From: Bdellovibrio sp.
GTDB taxonomy: Bacteria; Bdellovibrionota; Bdellovibrionia; Bdellovibrionales; Bdellovibrionaceae
DNA: 10,463 bases
Assembly: GCA_003176075.1 (NCBI GenBank)
Contig: PSRN01000226.1
Location: 1 to 10,463, forward strand
Direction: 5' to 3'
Shown here: in pieces, positions 5,469 through 10,463 of the stretch
Layout: every line of letters starts with the position of its first letter
Position numbering within the stretch: the stretch's first letter is position 1
Position numbers and translations under genes: made by a program
Notes under the pieces: generated by a model
The model's database searches: none
What the model saw: the letters and a program-made list of their open reading frames with translations, nothing else
What the model was told of the DNA's origin: nothing

Positions 5469-8400
5469 AAGGTTCCGATCTGCAGTTATTGCGGTTCTTC
5501 TGCCAGCGCTTTTCATTGGTTGCGGTGGCGGTAAGGGCAGTGATGGCAGTGATTCCCCGCCAGCCAGTGGAAACGCCATTTTGCCTGGAGCCCCCACTCT
5601 GCCTGTTCCGCAAGTGACCAACTTTTCTTCGACCGCCATCCAAACAAATACAGATTCACTGACGATCGCCGGTACCTGTACGGTTTCCACCGGAACCGTG
5701 GTTTGGCTCGGAGGCGATGCCAACCAGAAAGTTCCGTGCAACGACGGAAGTTTCTCATTTGTGGTGGCCGCCGCCAATGACGGCTCCTATCAATATTCTC
5801 TTTCGCAAACTTCCCGGGTGGATCATCCGTCCGACCCTCTACCATTCAGCTGGACTAAATCGACGGTGAAGCCGGCATCGCCGACGATCACTTCGCCGGC
5901 CTCCACCAACTACAAATCCAATGGCAGCTCACTCACCATTTCAGGCGGTTGCCTGGCGGGCGGCACGGTCAAGTTGACGGGTGGAGCATCGCTGACATCG
6001 ACCTGCGCGGCCGATGGAACCTATTCATTCGCGCTGAACGAAGCGGCCGATGGGACCTATTCATTCGATCTGACGCAGACTGATCTGGCAGGGAACGTCT
6101 CGGGACCGACTTCATTGTCCTGGTTGCGGTTAACCACGCCGCCGGCGCCGCCAACGGTCACCAATCCTGGCGCAAATCCTTTCACATCGGCCGACACGAT
6201 CTTGACCATCTCAGGTGCATGCGTCTCAGGGAATACGGTGAGTCTCTCCGGAGCAGCGACCGATTCGACCGCCTGCATGGGCGGCACCTATAGTTTTTCA
6301 GTCACCGGTTCGGTGGACCAAACCTATGATTATTCGCTCCATCAAACTGATTTAGTCGGCAATACCTCGACAGCCACTTCGTTTCAATGGACCCGCAATT
6401 CCGCTTTGCCGCCGACTCCCGTGCTCACCAGCCCGGCGACTTCGCTCGTTTATAACAATGGCAACACCCTGGTGATCGCCGGCTCTTGTGGCAGTGGTAA
6501 CACGGTGGTTTTGTCTGGAGATTCAACAGGAAGCCTGACCTGCGCCGTGGGAACTTTTTCGTTCACGGCGAGCGAGACTTCCGATGGCACCTACAGCTTC
6601 AGCGTCGACCAGCAGAGCGCCAGCAATTTGGTTTCAGGAGCCGCCACTGTCACTTGGACCCGCGACACGGTTGCGCCATCGGCTCCCACGGTCACCAATC
6701 CGCCGGTGAATCCTCTGATTTCCAACTCTCCCAATCTCACTTTGAGTGGCGCTTGCGAAGTGAACGCCACGGTGAATTTATCCGGAGACGCCACCGGCTC
6801 GACCATATGTTCCGCTGGCGTTTACTCTCTATCGGCGGCCGAGCCCGCTGATGGAGTCTACAATTTTACCCTGACTCAGACCGACCGGGCGGGGAACACT
6901 TCCGCCGCCAAGAATTTCACCTGGACCAGGGACACGACGGCACCGGCACCACCAACGGTGACGTCCCCCGCCGCCAACCCTTTTATTTCGAACGGCAACA
7001 CCATCACACTGGGCGGAGGTTGCGAGACTTTGGCCACGGTCAATCTTACCTCCGGCACGCTGCTGGTCTCCTCGACCGCCTGCACGGGCGGGGCCTACAG
7101 CTTTTCGATCACGAAGTCGACCGACGGAGTTTATAGTTACAGCCTGAATCAAACGGACCTGGCCGGCAATGTATCGACTTCGACGGGTTTCAGTTGGACC
7201 CGCGATACCGTGGCGCCCGCGGCGCCGTTGATCACGAATCCGGCAACCAATCCTTTCTCATCCAATGGTATTAACGTGGCGATTTCCGGCATCTGTGAGT
7301 CGGGAGCCACTGTTGCTTATAGCGGAGCGATCAGTGGCTCACAGAATTGCGTGGGAGCAACGTTTTCTCTCCCCTTGGCGGAGTCGGCGGACGGGACTTA
7401 CAACGTGGCGATCAGCCAAACTGATTCAGCGGGAAATACCTCAGCCACCACCGGATTTCAGTGGGTGCGAAACGCGACCCTGCCAGCCACGCCGACCATC
7501 ACTTCACCGGCCTCCAACCCGTATGTTTCCAACGCGAATAGCATGACTCTTTCCGGATCCTGCTCGACCGGTAACGCCATCTACTTGATGGGCAGCTCAA
7601 CGCAAAACACCCTTTGCGCGTCAAGCCTCTATTCATTCACGGTCAACGAGTCCACCGATGGAACCTACAACTTCAGCGTTTATCAAGTCGACTCATTCGG
7701 CAACATCTCACCCTACGCGACGCTGAGTTGGCAACGGGACACGGTGGCTCCGAGCGCGCCGACGGTCACCAGTCCGAGCGCCAACCCCTACGCATCCAAT
7801 GGCAGTAGCGTGGTGGTTTCAGGAAGCTGTCAGGCGGGGGCGACCGTCAATTATTCCGGGGATGCTTCCGGGACAACACCTTGCTCGGGGAGTTTTTCAT
7901 TCTCCATCAACAAGACAACGGACGGCACCTACAACGTGGCTATTTCACAGACTGACAGCGCTGGCAATACTTCGAGCAGCACTTCATTCCAGTGGATTCG
8001 CAGTACCGCGTCCCCGGCGGCCCCGACGATCACGGCGCCGGCCGGCAATCCTTATATTTCGAACACCAATACAGTGGCCCTCTCCGGAACATGCGTGAGT
8101 GGGGATACGGTGAGCTTGGCAGGAGCCGGCACCGGCACGACAAGCTGCGCCAGCAGCGCCTATTCGTTTAATCTCAGCAAAACCACCGACGGAACTTTCG
8201 GTTACAGTGTGCTTCAGACCGATTCACTCGGTAACGTTTCTCCAAGTAGCGCGTTCACCTGGGTGAGAAATACCGTGGTTCCAGGCGCGCCAACCGTCAC
8301 CAGTCCCGCCAATCCATTTATTTCGAATGGAAACAGCGTGACGATCTCGGGAGGCTGTCAGTCGGGCACGACCGTCAACTACAGCAATGCCGCGACCGGA

Positions 8401-10463
8401 TCGGTGGCGTGTTCCTCCGCCGCATACTCTTTCACGGTTACAAAGACAAGTGATGGAATTTACACGGTCGCCATCAGTCAAACAGATGCGGCGGGAAATA
8501 CGTCGAGCGCGGCTTCATTTCAATGGACGCGAAATACCGTGCCACCCAGTGCGCCGACGATTTCCGGTCTGCTCGCCAATCCTTACTTATCCAATGGTAA
8601 TAGCGTGTCGATTTATGGAGGTTGTGCTTCGGGCGATACCGTCAAATTGAGTGGAGCCTCAACCCAAACGGTCGCCTGCTCGAGCAGCGCTTATTCGTTC
8701 TCTGTCACCAAGACGAGCGACGGCACCTATAACTTTAGCTTGAGCCAAACCGATTCGGCCGGCAACGTGTCCGCTTCCGCCGCCTTTGCATGGACGAGGA
8801 ATACGGTTGCGCCGTCGGCCCCCACGGTGACGACTCCGGCCGCAAATCCATTCACTTCGGCTGACACGAATTTAACAATTTCCGGAGCTTGCCAGGCTGG
8901 CGCTACCATCAACTATAGCAATGCGGCGACCGGTTCGACGTCCTGTTCCTCCGGCACTTATTCTTTCGTACTCTCTGAATCGGTTGACGGAACCTACACT
9001 GTTTCATTGAGCCAGACCGATCCGTTCGGCAATACTTCGCCGACGACGTCCTTCCAGTGGACTCGGGATACTTCAATACCCACGACGCCGACGATCACTT
9101 CACCGGGCGCGAGTCCCTATAATTCGAACGGCAGCGGCCTTACGATCAGCGGCGGTTGCACCACTGGAGATACCGTGCAGATTTCCGGGTCTCTGAGCAA
9201 CTCGATGGTGTGCTCTTCCGGCGCTTACTCCTTCTCTGATACTAAAACCGTTGATGGAACTTACAATTACTCGCTCGTGCAGAAGAATTTGTCCAACATC
9301 TCTTCGGCGACGGCCAGTCTCTCTTGGGTCCGTAATACAGTCGCGCCCAGCGCCCCCACGGTGACCACGACGAATCCCCTGACGACGAACACCAATCCCA
9401 TCACGATCAACGGCGGATGCCAAAACAATGCGACGGTTTATCTGTCGGGAGCTTCATCAGGTTCCGTTGCCTGCTCGTCGAGCGTGTACAGATTCACAGT
9501 GTTTAAGACCACCGACGGTACTTACAACTTTTCCTTATCGCAAACGGATCTGGCGGGAAACACCTCGACCGCGACCTCCTTTCAATGGGTGAGAAATACA
9601 GTCCCGCCGGCGGCACCGACCCTCACATCGCCAGCCGCCAACCCGTACACTTCCAATACCAGCAGTGTGAATCTCAGCGGTGGATGTTTGACCGGCGCCA
9701 CAGTCAACCTGGCGGGAGCTTCCACGCAAGCGGTGACCTGCGCCAGCAGCGCTTATTCGTTCACCGTGAACAAGAGCGTCGACGGCACTTACAACATGAC
9801 GCTCACCCAGACGGACACCGCCGGCAATATCTCCCCCACGGCCAGTTTTTCTTGGGTGCGAAACACGGTTGCGCCGAGCGCTCCGACGATCACCAGCCCG
9901 GCGAATCCCTACACTTCGAACGGCAACGGCGTGGTTGTTTCCGGCGCGTGCCAGTCCGGCGCCACTGTTAATTATGCCAACGCGGCGACAGGAACCACCT
10001 CCTGTTCGAGTGGGGCTTATTCGATCACCCTGTCCAAGACGACCGATGGAACTTACACCTTGGCTGTTTCGCAAACAGACACGGCAGGCAACACATCGAG
10101 CTCCGCTTCGTTTCAGTGGACGCGCAATACGGTGCCACCGTCGGCCCCCACGATCACCTCACCCGCCGCGAATCCTTACACCTCGAACGCGAATAGTGTG
10201 GCACTCTCCGGCGCCTGTTTGACCGGCGCGACGGTCAATCTCACGGGGGCGTCAGTGCAAGCCGTGACTTGTGCCAGCAGCAGTTATTCATTCACAGTGA
10301 GTAAGACCAGCGATGGCACTTACAGCATGAGTTTGAGCCAGACGGACACGGCAGGTAACGTTTCGCCTTCGACCAGCTTTTCCTGGACTCGAAACACGGT
10401 TCCCCCGAGCGCGCCGACGGTCACGTCACCGGCTGCCAACCCCTACACTTCAGCGGATACCAA
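5452..10463 (+). CDS. Giant lipoprotein with 18+ tandem Cys-paired Ig-like repeats (partial, runs off the window)
   Basis: Frame 1 is open from TTG 5452 to the window edge: 1670 complete codons and no stop. Residues 1-24 form a lipoprotein signal peptide with arginines at 2, 7 and 9, the hydrophobic run AVIAVLLPALFIG and the lipobox LFIGC at Cys24 (codon 5521-5523). A Gly/Ser/Asp tether GGGKGSDGSD follows. From about residue 46 to the edge there are 18 complete repeats of 87-91 residues and the start of a 19th. A unit runs: linker TR[ND]TVAPSAPT, then NPYxSN, then SGxC, TVNLSGA, CSSGAYSF, DGTY, SQTDxAGN, and closes on FxW. This matches bacterial Ig-like (Big_6/Big_13, Bap-type) repeats, where 'SGTAEPGATV', 'DGTY' and 'TDAAGN' occupy the same places. 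The expected product is a rigid outer-membrane-anchored fibre, possibly an adhesin; that role is inferred. The C-terminus, which might hold a binding or export domain, is not visible. The nearest upstream gene is divergent. Confidence 0.9.
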   Translation, partial: MRPAVERFRSAVIAVLLPALFIGCGGGKGSDGSDSPPASGNAILPGAPTLPVPQVTNFSSTAIQTNTDSLTIAGTCTVSTGTVVWLGGDANQKVPCNDGSFSFVVAAANDGSYQYSLSQTSRVDHPSDPLPFSWTKSTVKPASPTITSPASTNYKSNGSSLTISGGCLAGGTVKLTGGASLTSTCAADGTYSFALNEAADGTYSFDLTQTDLAGNVSGPTSLSWLRLTTPPAPPTVTNPGANPFTSADTILTISGACVSGNTVSLSGAATDSTACMGGTYSFSVTGSVDQTYDYSLHQTDLVGNTSTATSFQWTRNSALPPTPVLTSPATSLVYNNGNTLVIAGSCGSGNTVVLSGDSTGSLTCAVGTFSFTASETSDGTYSFSVDQQSASNLVSGAATVTWTRDTVAPSAPTVTNPPVNPLISNSPNLTLSGACEVNATVNLSGDATGSTICSAGVYSLSAAEPADGVYNFTLTQTDRAGNTSAAKNFTWTRDTTAPAPPTVTSPAANPFISNGNTITLGGGCETLATVNLTSGTLLVSSTACTGGAYSFSITKSTDGVYSYSLNQTDLAGNVSTSTGFSWTRDTVAPAAPLITNPATNPFSSNGINVAISGICESGATVAYSGAISGSQNCVGATFSLPLAESADGTYNVAISQTDSAGNTSATTGFQWVRNATLPATPTITSPASNPYVSNANSMTLSGSCSTGNAIYLMGSSTQNTLCASSLYSFTVNESTDGTYNFSVYQVDSFGNISPYATLSWQRDTVAPSAPTVTSPSANPYASNGSSVVVSGSCQAGATVNYSGDASGTTPCSGSFSFSINKTTDGTYNVAISQTDSAGNTSSSTSFQWIRSTASPAAPTITAPAGNPYISNTNTVALSGTCVSGDTVSLAGAGTGTTSCASSAYSFNLSKTTDGTFGYSVLQTDSLGNVSPSSAFTWVRNTVVPGAPTVTSPANPFISNGNSVTISGGCQSGTTVNYSNAATGSVACSSAAYSFTVTKTSDGIYTVAISQTDAAGNTSSAASFQWTRNTVPPSAPTISGLLANPYLSNGNSVSIYGGCASGDTVKLSGASTQTVACSSSAYSFSVTKTSDGTYNFSLSQTDSAGNVSASAAFAWTRNTVAPSAPTVTTPAANPFTSADTNLTISGACQAGATINYSNAATGSTSCSSGTYSFVLSESVDGTYTVSLSQTDPFGNTSPTTSFQWTRDTSIPTTPTITSPGASPYNSNGSGLTISGGCTTGDTVQISGSLSNSMVCSSGAYSFSDTKTVDGTYNYSLVQKNLSNISSATASLSWVRNTVAPSAPTVTTTNPLTTNTNPITINGGCQNNATVYLSGASSGSVACSSSVYRFTVFKTTDGTYNFSLSQTDLAGNTSTATSFQWVRNTVPPAAPTLTSPAANPYTSNTSSVNLSGGCLTGATVNLAGASTQAVTCASSAYSFTVNKSVDGTYNMTLTQTDTAGNISPTASFSWVRNTVAPSAPTITSPANPYTSNGNGVVVSGACQSGATVNYANAATGTTSCSSGAYSITLSKTTDGTYTLAVSQTDTAGNTSSSASFQWTRNTVPPSAPTITSPAANPYTSNANSVALSGACLTGATVNLTGASVQAVTCASSSYSFTVSKTSDGTYSMSLSQTDTAGNVSPSTSFSWTRNTVPPSAPTVTSPAANPYTSADT
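6007..6066 (+). repeat. Internal 24-base near-identical direct repeat inside Ig-like unit 2
   Basis: Bases 6007-6030 and 6043-6066 are identical except at one position, and both encode AADGTYSF. They fall on two different strands of the same Ig-like unit, the one after the second cysteine and the DGTY strand. The unit still has normal length, so one segment seems to have been converted to match the other rather than inserted. Confidence 0.7.
7198..10386 (+). repeat. Higher-order two-repeat period (~531 bp) within the Ig-like array
   Basis: From unit 7 to unit 18 the units alternate. Units 7, 9, 11, 13, 15 and 17 all close on FQW. Units 8, 10, 12, 14, 16 and 18 never do, ending in LSW, FTW, FAW, LSW, FSW and FSW. 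Five of the six odd units (not 15) have a Tyr strand after the first cysteine (TVNYS-like), whereas even units have a Leu or Ile strand (TVNLxGA-like). Unit lengths tend to follow the same alternation (264 and 267 bases). This indicates growth by two-repeat blocks. Confidence 0.7.

Larger units (their letters stand above)
5587..10463 (+). repeat. Tandem array of ~267-bp Ig-like coding repeats (18 complete, 19th begun)
   Basis: Using the conserved closing Trp codon as an anchor, it starts at 5851, 6121, 6388, 6655, 6922, 7195, 7462, 7729, 7993, 8260, 8524, 8791, 9058, 9325, 9586, 9853, 10117 and 10384. Spacing is 261-273 bases and most often 267 (89 residues). The first unit is the most diverged. 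Copies are similar in protein but use different synonymous codons, so the array is not a fresh duplication. Each complete unit encodes exactly two cysteines. Confidence 0.92.

Noticed and set aside
5403..5523. Frameshifted longer N-terminus for the giant lipoprotein starting at ATG 5403
   Set aside because: Joining it would need a frame change at about 5465. The TTG at 5452 already has a good ribosome site and gives a signal peptide of normal length.
5339..5617. 92-residue plus-strand reading frame overlapping the lipoprotein start
   Set aside because: It is a shadow frame: the lipoprotein frame has the signal peptide, lipobox and repeats, and this one reads through the same DNA without any recognisable feature.
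9535..10074. Long minus-strand frame of 179 residues, and similar antisense frames throughout 5500-10463
   Set aside because: Their Arg/Gly/His-rich sequences repeat with the Ig-like array and are antisense shadows of a GC-rich repetitive gene. They do not persist from repeat to repeat.
5587..10463. CRISPR array or transposon-like tandem repeat
   Set aside because: The roughly 267-base repeats are coding, keep an open frame, and differ mostly by synonymous or conservative changes. They are protein domains.

Overview
The window looks like part of a Gram-negative bacterial chromosome. Every complete protein of ordinary size begins with an export signal, one looks like an outer-membrane barrel, and one is a very large lipoprotein. 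Chains of Ig-like repeats carrying a cysteine pair, together with envelope proteins of no recognised family, recall predatory or deltaproteobacteria-like lineages such as Bdellovibrionota. That is an impression from sequence style; no marker gene settles the taxonomy.

Layout. Bases 1-170 (+) are the 3' end of a probable LysR-type regulator. Bases 187-3321 (-) encode a 1044-residue exported protein that converges on it, with only 16 bases between the two stop codons. Its C-terminal part resembles the SLOG/LOG Rossmann-like nucleotide-binding fold; the rest is unrecognised. After a 325-base gap comes a small exported four-cysteine protein (3647-4069, -), then a probable small outer-membrane beta-barrel protein (4276-4959, -). 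A roughly 490-base divergent intergenic region (4960-5451) holds a candidate promoter, a terminator-like hairpin, an 11-base inverted repeat and two short reading frames.

From 5452 (+) to the window edge, one uninterrupted reading frame of at least 1670 codons encodes a giant lipoprotein. It starts at a TTG codon, has a clear lipobox, and carries 18 complete Ig-like repeats of about 89 residues plus the start of a 19th. Every complete repeat has exactly two cysteines, 17 residues apart in 16 of 18. The later repeats alternate between two subtypes, so the array grew, or is maintained, as a two-repeat unit. The gene continues beyond the window.

No shared metabolic pathway can be read from these genes. 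The common theme is the cell envelope: a fibre-like surface lipoprotein, a barrel protein, and two exported proteins of unknown role. No tRNA, rRNA, CRISPR array, insertion sequence or integrase was seen.
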